This document shows positions 38,742 through 46,678 of a stretch of 64,000 nt of DNA, piece after piece. The notes below the pieces were generated by a model. It had not been told where the DNA came from and made no database searches. It was given only the letters and a program-made list of their open reading frames with translations. Origin of the DNA: BOG-908 sp963848205 (GTDB lineage Bacteria > Pseudomonadota > Alphaproteobacteria > Acetobacterales > Acetobacteraceae). The position numbers and the translations under genes are program-made. Within the stretch, counting starts at the first letter, position 1. Every line of letters begins with the position of its first letter. Location: contig CAWKCV010000003.1 of the NCBI GenBank assembly GCA_963848205.1, forward strand, positions 930,001-994,000, given 5' to 3'.

Positions 38742-39497
38742 TCAGACCGGGGTGACGGTTCCGCTCAGATAGCGTTCCATCACCGGCTCTGCCGGGCCGT
38801 CCATCACGATCCGCCCGTGGTCCATCCAGATCACCCGCGTGCACCATTCCAGCACCGCCGCCGTCTGGTGCGACGACAGCACCAGTATCTCCGCCCCGCG
38901 CACAACATGCTCCAGCCGCACACGTGCCTTGGCCATGAAATTCGCGTCGCCCGCCAGGAACCACTCATCCATCAACAGCACGTCCGGCCGGATACAGGTG
39001 GCCAGCGCGAAGCCCAGCCGCACCACCATGCCGGAACTATAAAGGCGCACCGGCAGATCGAGGAACTCGCCCAACTCGGCGAACTCCTGCACATCCTCCT
39101 CCATCGCCCTGATCTGCGGCTTGTCGAAACCGTTATACAGGCCGCGCAGCATGATGTTCTCGCGTCCGGTAAGGTCCGCGTTCATCCCCAGTTGCGGGTC
39201 CAGCAACGCGTTCAGACTGCCATCGACCCGTATACGCCCCAGCACCGGCTCGTAGATACCGGCGATGGTGCGCAACAGCGTCGTCTTGCCTGCGCCGTTG
39301 GTGCCGACCAGGCCGAGCCGGTCACCGCTACGCAGATCGATGTCGATATGGCGCAACGCCTGCACCACCACCCGCTGCCGCTGATCTTCGCCCAACCGGC
39401 CGGACGCGGCGGCGAAAACCGTCTTCTTCAGGCTGCGCGCACTGCCGTGGAACAGCGGAAAGTCCACCGACACGTCTTCGATCCGGATACGCGCCAC
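38742..39497 (-). CDS. ABC transporter ATPase, polysaccharide export (Wzt/KpsT type)
   Basis: The 251-residue product has Walker A GLVGTNGAGKTTLL, an ABC signature displaced to YSSGMVVRLGFALA as in Wzt/KpsT/TagH proteins, and Walker B VLLMDEWFLAGD. It would energise export of a lipid-linked O-antigen or capsule chain with the permease encoded just upstream. GTG at 39497, 4 bases after the permease stop, gives the typical start ARIRIEDVSVDFP. There is no C-terminal carbohydrate-binding domain. Confidence 0.9.
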   Translation of the reverse strand: MARIRIEDVSVDFPLFHGSARSLKKTVFAAASGRLGEDQRQRVVVQALRHIDIDLRSGDRLGLVGTNGAGKTTLLRTIAGIYEPVLGRIRVDGSLNALLDPQLGMNADLTGRENIMLRGLYNGFDKPQIRAMEEDVQEFAELGEFLDLPVRLYSSGMVVRLGFALATCIRPDVLLMDEWFLAGDANFMAKARVRLEHVVRGAEILVLSSHQTAAVLEWCTRVIWMDHGRIVMDGPAEPVMERYLSGTVTPV

Positions 39498-39501
39498 AGG
39501 C

Positions 39502-40365
39502 CTACATCCAATACGCGATGCGCGTCCGCACACGTGCGAACACCAGCCAAGTCAGGCCGCAGAACACCACGCTGTAAGCGATCGCCAGACCCCAAACCAG
39601 CAGGCCAGCCGAGGCACCCAGCAGCGGCGCCCGCACCACTTCAAGGATCGCGTCGAACGGATTGTATGGCAGCCACCAGCCGCGCGCACCCAACTGCTCC
39701 GGCCGCCACACGATCGGCGTCACGAAGAACGCGATCTGCATCACGCTGCTCACGATCGGCGGAATGTCCCTGAAGCGCGCGCACAACGACCCGAGCAGGA
39801 TGCAAGCGGCGAACGCATCCACCGTCCAAAGCACCAGCCCGAACAGGCTCTGTGCCGACACCAGGCCAGGCCAGCTCGAATAGATCGCGAACACCGCGAG
39901 TATCACCGGCAGATTGTGCAGAAACGAAATGGCCGTGCGCACCACCACGCGGATCGCATGGACGAAATACGGCATGCGCAGCGAGCGGATCGTGCCTTCG
40001 GACTGGGTGAACGTGGTGCAGGCGTCGCCTACCAGCCCGCCGATCGCATTCCACGTCACCAGCGAGAGCGCCAGGAACGGCAGATACGTGTGCATGTCCT
40101 GATGGAACAGGATGCTGTACAGCCCGCCCATCGCGCCGATCCACACGCCGGTCGAGATGGTCAGCCAGAACGGGCCAAGCAGCGAGCCGCGATATTTCAG
40201 CTTGATGTCGAGCCAACCGAGCGTCGCCCCGAGTCGCCACAGCTTCAGCCCATCGGTGATATCGGCGGCAGCGAGATCGTGCTGGCGCGTGCGGCTCACA
40301 TCGGAGCCGATATCCATATGGGCGGTATGAAGCCGCGGAAGTGTGTCCTCGGTTAGGGCGTCCAT
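39502..40365 (-). CDS. ABC transporter permease, polysaccharide export (Wzm/KpsM type)
   Basis: The 287-residue product has six predicted membrane helices and the ABC-2 pattern of O-antigen/capsule permeases (DIKLKYRGSLLGPFWLTIST near the N-terminus, FFVTPIVWRPEQLG, WWLPYNPFDAILEVVRAPLLG). The start is uncertain: ATG at 40365 or 40386, neither with a strong ribosome site. The partner ATPase gene follows within 4 bases. Confidence 0.9.
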   Translation of the reverse strand: MDALTEDTLPRLHTAHMDIGSDVSRTRQHDLAAADITDGLKLWRLGATLGWLDIKLKYRGSLLGPFWLTISTGVWIGAMGGLYSILFHQDMHTYLPFLALSLVTWNAIGGLVGDACTTFTQSEGTIRSLRMPYFVHAIRVVVRTAISFLHNLPVILAVFAIYSSWPGLVSAQSLFGLVLWTVDAFAACILLGSLCARFRDIPPIVSSVMQIAFFVTPIVWRPEQLGARGWWLPYNPFDAILEVVRAPLLGASAGLLVWGLAIAYSVVFCGLTWLVFARVRTRIAYWM

Positions 40366-40407
40366 GACGAGCCCGCGGTACTCCATTCGCCGGGATGCGG
40401 CAATGTC

Positions 40408-40443
40408 GGGCAAGCAAGTCGTTCTTTTTTCAGCAAACGACGC
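40408..40443 (+). repeat. Dispersed repeat, degenerate single unit
   Basis: GGCAAGCAAGTCGTTCTTTT then TTCAGCAAACGACG retains the hairpin part of the repeat unit but has lost the AAGCAAAAAACTTTTGC portion. It lies between the hydrolase stop (40448) and the permease start. Confidence 0.5.
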
Positions 40444-40447
40444 TCGC

Positions 40448-41305
40448 CTACCCCTCGCTTGCCCGATCCAGGCGCAACGTCATGCAGTAAGCCCCACCCC
40501 CCGAGAGAATGAACGGATCCAGGTTCACATCCCGCACCGCATACCCCCGCCCCTCCAGCAACCCGCGCACATGCGCCGGCGCCCGCGCCATCACCACGGT
40601 CCGGCCGATATTGACCGCGTTCACGCAGAACGCCGCCGCATCCTCCGCCGATGCCTCGAGCCGCTGTTCGGGCGCCACGTGCGCATGGATCTTGGCCAGT
40701 CCCTCTGGCGTGAAAGCCGGTGGGTAGAACAGCACCTCGCCGCCAGAAAGCGGGCAGAAGCACGTATCCAGATGGTAGAACTGGTTGGTCGCCAGCTCGA
40801 GCGTCATCACCTCACGCTCGAAAAACCGCGCGAGCTCACCCGCCGCGGCCAGAACGGAGCGCTGCCCGTAGCCAACCCAGAAAAACTGCCGGTTCTTGTC
40901 CCAGATCGCGTCGCCCGCACCCTCCTGAAAGCAGCCTTCCGGGAAGATCGCCACCTCGTCGAGCAGGCCGCGCGCCTGGCACGCCTCGAGCGCCGCCTTG
41001 TAGGGGGCCTCCTCGCCCTGCCGCTCCGCACAGGCGAACCGCGCCACGATCGCGCGCCGGTCCAGCACCACAGCCGCGTTTGCAGGAAACACCATGTCCG
41101 GCTGACCGGCCACGCCCGGCACGATGTCGAGCTCGGCACCCGCCTGCCGCAGCGCGGCGCACAGCGCATCGAAACTCTCCCGCGCCGCCGCCGCATGGCC
41201 GGCCGGATCGGCCGCCCAATCACCCGGCTTCATCCAGGGATTGATGACGTAGCTGACGTCGAAATGCGCCGGATCGACGAGCAGGATGCTCGGAGATTGT
41301 GCCAT
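40448..41305 (-). CDS. Amidinotransferase-superfamily hydrolase (dimethylargininase-like)
   Basis: The 285-residue product has the guanidine-modifying fold: substrate-binding QPDMVFPANAAVVLD, a central His in NQFYHLDTCFCPL, CVNAVNIGRTVVM and a terminal GGGAYCMTLRL whose Cys is the expected nucleophile. Dimethylargininase, which gives citrulline and dimethylamine, is the best guess; other amidinohydrolases share these motifs, so the substrate is uncertain. It stands alone between the ABC exporter and fhs. Confidence 0.8.
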   Translation of the reverse strand: MAQSPSILLVDPAHFDVSYVINPWMKPGDWAADPAGHAAAARESFDALCAALRQAGAELDIVPGVAGQPDMVFPANAAVVLDRRAIVARFACAERQGEEAPYKAALEACQARGLLDEVAIFPEGCFQEGAGDAIWDKNRQFFWVGYGQRSVLAAAGELARFFEREVMTLELATNQFYHLDTCFCPLSGGEVLFYPPAFTPEGLAKIHAHVAPEQRLEASAEDAAAFCVNAVNIGRTVVMARAPAHVRGLLEGRGYAVRDVNLDPFILSGGGAYCMTLRLDRASEG

Positions 41306-41420
41306 GGGAGCGGACCTTCGGGAAAACAGCGTGGGTGCGCGACAGGACGGCTCAAGCGCAGGATGCGCGCCTTGTAACCGATCCGTGAGCCCTTGTCAGG
41401 AGAGGCGGACGCAGCCCTGC

Positions 41421-41460
41421 CCAGTCTTGCGTTACAAGTCCCAGTCTTGCGTCACAAGTC
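41421..41460. repeat. Tandem 20-bp direct repeat upstream of fhs
   Basis: CCAGTCTTGCGTTACAAGTC is followed immediately by a second copy differing at one base (T to C at position 13). It ends 66 bases before the fhs start and lies in the spacer that also holds the divergent hydrolase promoter. It may be an operator or chance duplication. Confidence 0.6.
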
Positions 41461-41526
41461 TCGCCTGACCGCTTGCCCCAGCGCCGAACACGCTTCACAG
41501 AAAGCATCCCCTTCTTCGAGGCCCAT

Positions 41527-43188
41527 TTGACTGACCTTGAGATTGCCCGCGCGGCAAAACTCCGCCCGATTGCCGACATTGCCGCCGATGCCGGAATCGC
41601 CCCCGACTTCCTCGAGCCCTACGGCCGCTTCAAAGCCAAGATCAGCGAAGCGATCCTGCCGACCCTGCCTACCCGCGAAGGCGCGCTCGTGCTGGTCAGC
41701 GGCATCAGCCCCACCCCCGCCGGCGAGGGCAAAACCACCACCACGATCGGTCTGGCCGACGCTCTCCGTGCCGCCGGCCAGCGCACCATGATTTGCCTGC
41801 GCGAGCCCTCGCTCGGCCCCTGCTTCGGCATGAAAGGCGGTGCCACCGGCGGCGGCCGCGCCCAGGTGGCGCCGATGGAGGAGATCAACCTGCATTTCAC
41901 CGGCGACTTCCACGCCATCACGTCGGCCAACAACCTGCTCTCCGCCCTGCTCGACAACCACATCTACTGGGGCAACGCGCTCGGCATCGACACGCGGCGC
42001 ATCACCTGGCGCCGCTGCGCTGACGTCAACGACCGTGCGCTCCGCCAGATCACCGTGGGCCTCGGCCAAGGCTCCAACGGCCCCGCCCGCGAGGACGGGT
42101 TCGACATCACCGTCGCCAGCGAAGTCATGGCCATCTTCTGCCTGGCCCACAGCCTGGCCGACCTCGAGGAGCGGCTCGGCCGCATCATCGTCGCCACCCG
42201 TCGCGACGGCACCGCCATCACCGCAGCCGACATCCAGGCGCCCGGTGCCATGGCCGTGCTGCTGCGCGATGCGTTCCGCCCCAATCTGGTGCAGACGCTC
42301 GAAGGCACGCCGGCGCTGGTGCATGGCGGCCCGTTCGCCAACATCGCGCACGGCTGCAACAGCGTCGCCGCCACCAAGATGGCCCTCCGGCTGGCCGATA
42401 TCGTGGTCACCGAGGCAGGCTTCGGCGCCGATCTCGGCGGCGAAAAATTCCTCGACATCAAGGCCCCGAGCGCCGGCCTCGCCCCACGCGCCGCCGTCGT
42501 CGTCGCCACCGTCCGCGCCCTCAAGATGCATGGCGGCGTGGCCCGCGCGAACCTCGGCACCGAGGACAGCGCCGCTGTGGGACAGGGAGCGCCTAACCTG
42601 GTGCGTCACGTCGAGAACATGCGCGGCTTCGGCCTGCCGGTCGTCGTCGCGCTCAATCATTTCACCGGCGACACCGATGCCGAAATCGCCGCCGTGCACG
42701 CGGCGTTGGCGCCACTCGGGGTTCCCGTGGTACTCTGCCGTCACTGGGCCGAGGGCGCGGCCGGAGCCGCCGAGCTGGCATCGGTCGTGCGCCGTCTCAT
42801 CGCCGAACCGTCGCGCTTCGCTCCGCTCTACACGCCCGATCTTCCGCTCGCCGACAAAATCCGCACCGTGGCCCGGCGCATCTACCGCGCCCAGGACGTG
42901 GCGTTCGAGCCCGCCGCCGCCCGCAAACTTGCCAACTGGCAGGACCGCGGCTTCGGCCACCTGCCCGTCTGCATGGCCAAAACCCAATACAGTTTCACCG
43001 CCGACCCCACCCGCCTTGGCGCGCCCGACGGCTTCACCCTGCCTGTGCGCGACGTCAAGCTCTCCGCCGGCGCCGGCTTCGTGGTGGCCTTGTGCGGCGA
43101 CATCATGACGATGCCGGGCCTGCCTCGCCTGCCGGCCGCAAACCGCATCCATCTCGACAAGCGTGGATACGTCGAAGGCCTCGCCTGA
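41527..43188 (+). CDS. fhs: Formate-tetrahydrofolate ligase
   Basis: The 553-residue product has the nucleotide loop TPAGEGKTTTTIGL, REPSLGPCFGMKGGATGGG, FTGDFHAITSANNLLSA and the C-terminal GDIMTMPGLP. It makes 10-formyl-tetrahydrofolate from formate, ATP and tetrahydrofolate in one-carbon metabolism. TTG at 41527 is chosen: GAGG lies five bases upstream and the product then begins TDLEIARAAKLRPI, the normal N-terminus. An upstream TTG at 41473 would add 18 residues without family support. Confidence 0.95.
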   Translation: MTDLEIARAAKLRPIADIAADAGIAPDFLEPYGRFKAKISEAILPTLPTREGALVLVSGISPTPAGEGKTTTTIGLADALRAAGQRTMICLREPSLGPCFGMKGGATGGGRAQVAPMEEINLHFTGDFHAITSANNLLSALLDNHIYWGNALGIDTRRITWRRCADVNDRALRQITVGLGQGSNGPAREDGFDITVASEVMAIFCLAHSLADLEERLGRIIVATRRDGTAITAADIQAPGAMAVLLRDAFRPNLVQTLEGTPALVHGGPFANIAHGCNSVAATKMALRLADIVVTEAGFGADLGGEKFLDIKAPSAGLAPRAAVVVATVRALKMHGGVARANLGTEDSAAVGQGAPNLVRHVENMRGFGLPVVVALNHFTGDTDAEIAAVHAALAPLGVPVVLCRHWAEGAAGAAELASVVRRLIAEPSRFAPLYTPDLPLADKIRTVARRIYRAQDVAFEPAAARKLANWQDRGFGHLPVCMAKTQYSFTADPTRLGAPDGFTLPVRDVKLSAGAGFVVALCGDIMTMPGLPRLPAANRIHLDKRGYVEGLA

Positions 43189-43325
43189 ACCACTCCGCCC
43201 CGGCCAGCAGCGAGATCATCCGCAGCCAGGACACCGGCGAACCTCTTGATTTCACCCAGGCGGGCAACTTTCCAATCCGCAAACGCTTCAATGTCACTTC
43301 GCGATGAATTCCAAAGGGGAACTCC

Positions 43326-43493
43326 ATGGGCCTGATACTACTCATCATCCTGGTCGTGCTGCTGTTCGGCGGCGGACTTGGCACCACCTTCGGCGGCTGG
43401 GGCGGCGCTGCTTATGGAAATTACGGCTATGGCGGCATCGGCCTGGGCACGATCCTGCTCATCGTGCTCATCGTCCTGCTACTCCGCCGCTAA
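43326..43493 (+). CDS. DUF3309-type small Gly-rich membrane protein
   Basis: The 55-residue product is two hydrophobic helices around a Gly/Tyr/Trp-rich loop: GLILLIILVVLLFGGGLG, then YGGIGLGTILLIVLIVLLL and terminal RR. It matches the DUF3309 pattern seen across alphaproteobacteria; function unknown. AAGGGG precedes the ATG and a perfect terminator hairpin follows, so it is a real transcription unit. Confidence 0.85.
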   Translation: MGLILLIILVVLLFGGGLGTTFGGWGGAAYGNYGYGGIGLGTILLIVLIVLLLRR

Positions 43494-43503
43494 CACGCCG
43501 TTG

Positions 43504-43530
43504 GCAGGCCCGGCGCGCTGCCGGGCCTGC
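43504..43530. terminator. Bidirectional hairpin between convergent small genes
   Basis: GCAGGCCCGGC / GCCGGGCCTGC are perfect 11-bp arms with a 5-base loop. It lies 10 bases after the DUF3309 gene and abuts the stop of the minus-strand small gene at 43530. Confidence 0.8.
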
Positions 43531-43751
43531 TAATTCAGGTTCGTGACCGGCTTGCCCGGACCTGCAGCCTGCAGCATCGCCGCGAGAGTTTGCGTATCGA
43601 ATTGCTGCCCCGTCAGCACATCCACGATCCAGATGTTCGCGTAGCCCAATCGTCGATAATCGCGCGCCTGCTTGACCGCCCGCTGCGCGACCACGCGCCG
43701 GCTGACGATCGGTCCGATATCGCACGTCGCATGGATATTATACGCCAACAT
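43530..43751 (-). CDS. Small uncharacterised protein, 73 residues
   Basis: I do not recognise a function. The product (LAYNIHATCDIGPIVSRRVV, RAVKQARDYRRLGYANIWIV, then QQFDTQTLAAMLQ) reads as a small folded cytoplasmic protein. AGGAGCGT sits directly before the ATG, strongly supporting it as a gene. It converges on the DUF3309 gene through a shared terminator. Confidence 0.7.
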   Translation of the reverse strand: MLAYNIHATCDIGPIVSRRVVAQRAVKQARDYRRLGYANIWIVDVLTGQQFDTQTLAAMLQAAGPGKPVTNLN

Positions 43752-43885
43752 ACGCTCCTGAGCGATCGGCCAACCCGACGTAGCGCACTCCCACCAGCCC
43801 GATCAATGACTGCGGAACGCGCGACTGCAACCCACTCCCAGGCTTGGCGTAGAGCAGCCTCATCCGCCACGGAGCAGCCCGTCCA

Positions 43886-44167
43886 ATGCCGATCTTCCGC
43901 CTCACGCCAACCCCCGCGCGCCTCGATGACCCTGCCTGGGCCGACATCCCGGTGCGGTCCGAATGCTGGGTGAACGCCGCCGACGAAGATGAAGCCCGCG
44001 GCATGGCAAGCGCCCGCTTCCAGAACGCCAAAGCGACAGTGCCAGGCCATCCGGCGGCACCTAGCGCTTGGCGTAGCGCGGAACTCGTGAGCGCCAGTGT
44101 TGAGGCACAGGGGCCGGATGGGTTGGAGGTGCCTTATGGGACCGTGGTTGCCGGGCCGCATATGTAG
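43886..44167 (+). CDS. Small uncharacterised protein, 93 residues
   Basis: The product opens PIFRLTPTPARLDDPAWADI and has ECWVNAADEDEARGMASARF, a pattern I associate with short hypothetical proteins in alphaproteobacteria; no function is known to me. GGAG lies upstream of the ATG at longish spacing. A single dispersed-repeat unit starts at its stop codon. Confidence 0.7.
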   Translation: MPIFRLTPTPARLDDPAWADIPVRSECWVNAADEDEARGMASARFQNAKATVPGHPAAPSAWRSAELVSASVEAQGPDGLEVPYGTVVAGPHM

Positions 44168-44214
44168 GCAAGGCAAGCGGTTCTGTTTGAAGAAAGAACC
44201 AGGACTTTTGCTGT
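44167..44214 (+). repeat. Dispersed repeat, single unit
   Basis: GGCAAGCGGTTCTGTTTGAAG then AAAGAACCAGGACTTTTGCT is a diverged left unit of the family, between the small plus-strand gene and the convergent SDR gene. Confidence 0.65.
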
Positions 44215-44219
44215 TGAAG

Positions 44220-45065
44220 CTAAACTATTTTCAGGGGGTCGGGCTGCTCGCCTGCCGCGCGTATGGACGCGAGGCGGGCGCCCTCCTTGGCTAAGCCGTC
44301 GAACAGGTGCTCCGGGTCATGGATACGCGCTTCGTTGGCGGCCGCCTCCTGACCCTCCGCCACGACAATCTCGCGCGCATTCTGCGCGACCCCGTCCGCG
44401 ATCGCGCGTGCCACGTCCACCGGGTCCATGCCGCCATCGATGTTCGCGTCCGACCTGCCCCGCGTGCTGCCGTCACCTTGCAGTGCGTTCCTTGAAACAT
44501 CGGTGCGCACCGAACCGGGCAGCACGCTCGTGACGGACACGCCATATGCCACCTCGATCTCGGCCCGTAGCAACTCGCAGAACCCAAGCAACGCATGCTT
44601 GGCCGCGCAATAGCCGGACCGCAGCGGCGAGCCGATCCGGCCCGCCAACGAACTGATGGCCACGATCCGCCCCGATCGCCGCTCGACCATGTGCGGCAAC
44701 ACCAACTGCGTCAGCCGCAGCGGCGCGAAAAAGTCGACCTCCATCAAGGCGCGATACACGGCGAAATCGGTATCCAGCACCAGGCTGCGCTGACTGACCC
44801 CGGCATTGTTGACGAGCATGTCCACCCGCCCGCGCCACGCAATCGCCTCGGCTGCGATCCGCGGCAGCGCTTCATAGTCGGTCGCGTCGAATGGCAGCAC
44901 GAACACCGGGCCGGCCAAGCTTGCGGCCACCGCCTGCAACGCCTCGACGCGCCGCCCCGAAAGGATCAACGCCCAGCCGCGCCTGCCCCACTCGCGCGCC
45001 AACGCCGCCCCGATGCCCGACGAGGCACCCGTAATCCAAGCCACCGGTGCATCGATATCGTTCAC
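44220..45065 (-). CDS. Short-chain dehydrogenase/reductase
   Basis: The 281-residue product has a Rossmann fold: TGASSGIGAALA (cofactor loop), NNAGVSQ, catalytic Ser in VAISSLAGRIGS and YCAAKHAL (Tyr-x-x-x-Lys). The Arg in LSGRRVEALQ after strand two suggests NADP(H). A C-terminal extension after residue ~190 is typical of DltE-like SDRs. The substrate cannot be told. GTG at 45065 has GGAG six bases upstream; TTG at 45077 is an alternative. Confidence 0.88.
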   Translation of the reverse strand: MNDIDAPVAWITGASSGIGAALAREWGRRGWALILSGRRVEALQAVAASLAGPVFVLPFDATDYEALPRIAAEAIAWRGRVDMLVNNAGVSQRSLVLDTDFAVYRALMEVDFFAPLRLTQLVLPHMVERRSGRIVAISSLAGRIGSPLRSGYCAAKHALLGFCELLRAEIEVAYGVSVTSVLPGSVRTDVSRNALQGDGSTRGRSDANIDGGMDPVDVARAIADGVAQNAREIVVAEGQEAAANEARIHDPEHLFDGLAKEGARLASIRAAGEQPDPLKIV

Positions 45066-45169
45066 AAGCCTCTCCAATCACCCGTGCCATGACAGGGAAC
45101 GCTCACCGCGTCTTTTTCGAAAAACAACCGCTTTCTTCCGCCCGACCCGCAAGCTAGAAGCGTCGCCGC

Positions 45170-45241
45170 GCCGGGTTAGCACAGCGGTAGTGCAGCGGTT
45201 TTGTAAACCGAAGGTCGGGAGTTCAATCCTCTCACCCGGCA
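45170..45241 (+). tRNA. tRNA-Thr (UGU)
   Basis: Acceptor GCCGGGT / ACCCGGC, D-arm AGCACAGCGGTAGTGC, anticodon stem CGGTT/AACCG around TGT, TpsiC GGAGTTCAATCCT and discriminator A. CCA is not encoded (CCG follows), unlike the other three tRNAs here. Confidence 0.95.
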
Positions 45242-45411
45242 CCGCTCACCTGTCGGCAGTCACGACGCTGTGACCTTATCGTTCGACGATAGGAGCCGGC
45301 ATGCATCCTGACCGAATGAGCCACCGAACGTGCCGGCAGGCACTCCGTGGGTGCACGCGTCCGCCTGAAAGATGATCTCGCCGTTGCTCTTTCTACGTGC
45401 AGGTGATTTCG

Positions 45412-45503
45412 GTTTCGACGAAACTGTGACTATCTAAAGTCACCTTAATGCAGTAGGTTGAATGGCCGCCGCGGGAGTTTATGTGTTTTCCCGCGTTGTT
45501 TTT
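45412..45503 (+). promoter_or_regulatory. Structured leader of the cold-shock gene
   Basis: Three inverted repeats precede the cold-shock gene: GTTTCGACGAAAC (45412-45424), GTGACTATCTAAAGTCAC (45427-45444) and CGCGGGA...TCCCGCG (45470-45495) followed by TTGTTTTT. The last looks like an intrinsic terminator just before the coding region, suggesting attenuation or a temperature-sensitive RNA structure. Confidence 0.45.
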
Positions 45504-45516
45504 GTGAAATGAGAAG

Positions 45517-46140
45517 ATGTCCCAATCTGCACGCAGACCCTACCAGCCACGCCGCCGTGGCTTCGACGACGACCAGCCAGCCGGCCCCGACATCAACTGG
45601 GCTGCCATCAACGGAGGCGGTAACCGCTCCGCAGCACCTTCCTCTTTCGGCCCTACCCAGACCGCGACAGTCAAGTGGTTCAATTCCGAAAAGGGTTTCG
45701 GTTTCGTCGCCATGGGTGACGGTTCCGGCGATGCCTTCCTGCATTGCGCCGTTCTGCAGCGCGCCGGCCATGACTCCGTAGGCGAAGGCGCGTCGATGGA
45801 AGTGCGCGTCGGCCCCGGCCAGAAGGGCTTGCAGGTTACCGAAGTGGTCAGCGTCGACCAGACGACCGCCGCACCGTCCCGCGCACCGCGTGCCCCTTCC
45901 GGCCCGCGCATGGATCGCGCTGCTCCCTCCGGCCCGACGGTCGAGACGACCGGCACGGTGAAGTGGTTCAACCCGACCAAGGGCTTCGGCTTCATCGCTC
46001 CGCAGGACGGCGGCAAGGACATTTTCGTGCATATGTCCGCACTCGGCAGCCTGCGTACGCTCAACGAGGGCCAGGTAGTTCGCGTCTCCGTCCGCCAGGG
46101 CGCCAAAGGTCCCGAGGCCGGCAGCGTCTCCGAGATGTAA
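45517..46140 (+). CDS. Two-domain cold-shock protein
   Basis: The 207-residue product has two cold-shock domains: TATVKWFNSEKGFGFVAMGD (residues ~49-115) and TGTVKWFNPTKGFGFIAPQD (~144-205), each with RNP1 (KGFGF) and RNP2-like (DAFLH, DIFVHMSAL) motifs. The Arg-rich N-terminus and Ala/Pro/Arg linker are likely disordered. Dual-domain Csps are common in alphaproteobacteria and act as single-stranded nucleic-acid chaperones. A structured leader precedes it and a perfect terminator follows. Confidence 0.92.
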   Translation: MSQSARRPYQPRRRGFDDDQPAGPDINWAAINGGGNRSAAPSSFGPTQTATVKWFNSEKGFGFVAMGDGSGDAFLHCAVLQRAGHDSVGEGASMEVRVGPGQKGLQVTEVVSVDQTTAAPSRAPRAPSGPRMDRAAPSGPTVETTGTVKWFNPTKGFGFIAPQDGGKDIFVHMSALGSLRTLNEGQVVRVSVRQGAKGPEAGSVSEM

Positions 46141-46164
46141 GCCCCAGCCGCTCGGCTGAAATCG

Positions 46165-46200
46165 GAAAGGCCGGCAACCTCTGTTGCCGGCCTTTCTTTT
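46165..46200 (+). terminator. Intrinsic terminator of the cold-shock gene
   Basis: GAAAGGCCGGCAAC / GTTGCCGGCCTTTC are perfect 14-bp arms with a 4-base loop, followed by TTTTT; 24 bases past the stop. Confidence 0.95.
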
Positions 46201-46236
46201 TGCCTAGCTTCCTACCCAAACAGGGAGGAGTTCGGC

Positions 46237-46668
46237 ATGCCAGTGACAGGCGGTTGCCAATGCGGTGCAGTCCGCTACGCGCTCGCGAGCACGCCCAAAG
46301 GGGGCATCTGCCACTGCCGCATGTGCCAGAAGGCCAGCGGCAACATCTTCGCAGCACTCGCCGCCATCCCTGTAAGCGACCTCACCTGGACGCGCGGCAA
46401 ACCAGCAAGCTTCGCCAGCTCCAACCTCGCCACGCGCGGCTTCTGCGCCAATTGCGGCACCCCGCTCACCTACCAGGGCAATGGCGAGGCCACGCTCGAG
46501 GTGATGATCGGCACCCTCGACGACCCGGAAATCGCCCCGCCCGGGAAACAGGACGGCATCGAAGGCCGGCTGTCCTGGTTCGCCCGCCTGCACGACCTGC
46601 CCGGCGAACCCACCAAGGCGAAGTTCGCCGGCGTGCAAAGCCGCCAGCATCCGGACCACGACACCTGA
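46237..46668 (+). CDS. GFA-family (glutathione-dependent formaldehyde-activating enzyme-like) zinc protein
   Basis: The 143-residue product has the CENP-V/GFA zinc signature: GGCQCGAVRYA, CHCRMCQKASGN and RGFCANCGTPLTY. True formaldehyde-activating activity is established for few members, so only the fold is assigned. It is convergent with the comM gene, 10 bases apart. Confidence 0.88.
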   Translation: MPVTGGCQCGAVRYALASTPKGGICHCRMCQKASGNIFAALAAIPVSDLTWTRGKPASFASSNLATRGFCANCGTPLTYQGNGEATLEVMIGTLDDPEIAPPGKQDGIEGRLSWFARLHDLPGEPTKAKFAGVQSRQHPDHDT

Positions 46669-46678
46669 GCGTCCCCGT

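Noticed and set aside
41452..43152. Minus-strand frame of 566 codons opposite fhs
   Set aside because: Antisense of a full-length, conserved fhs gene.
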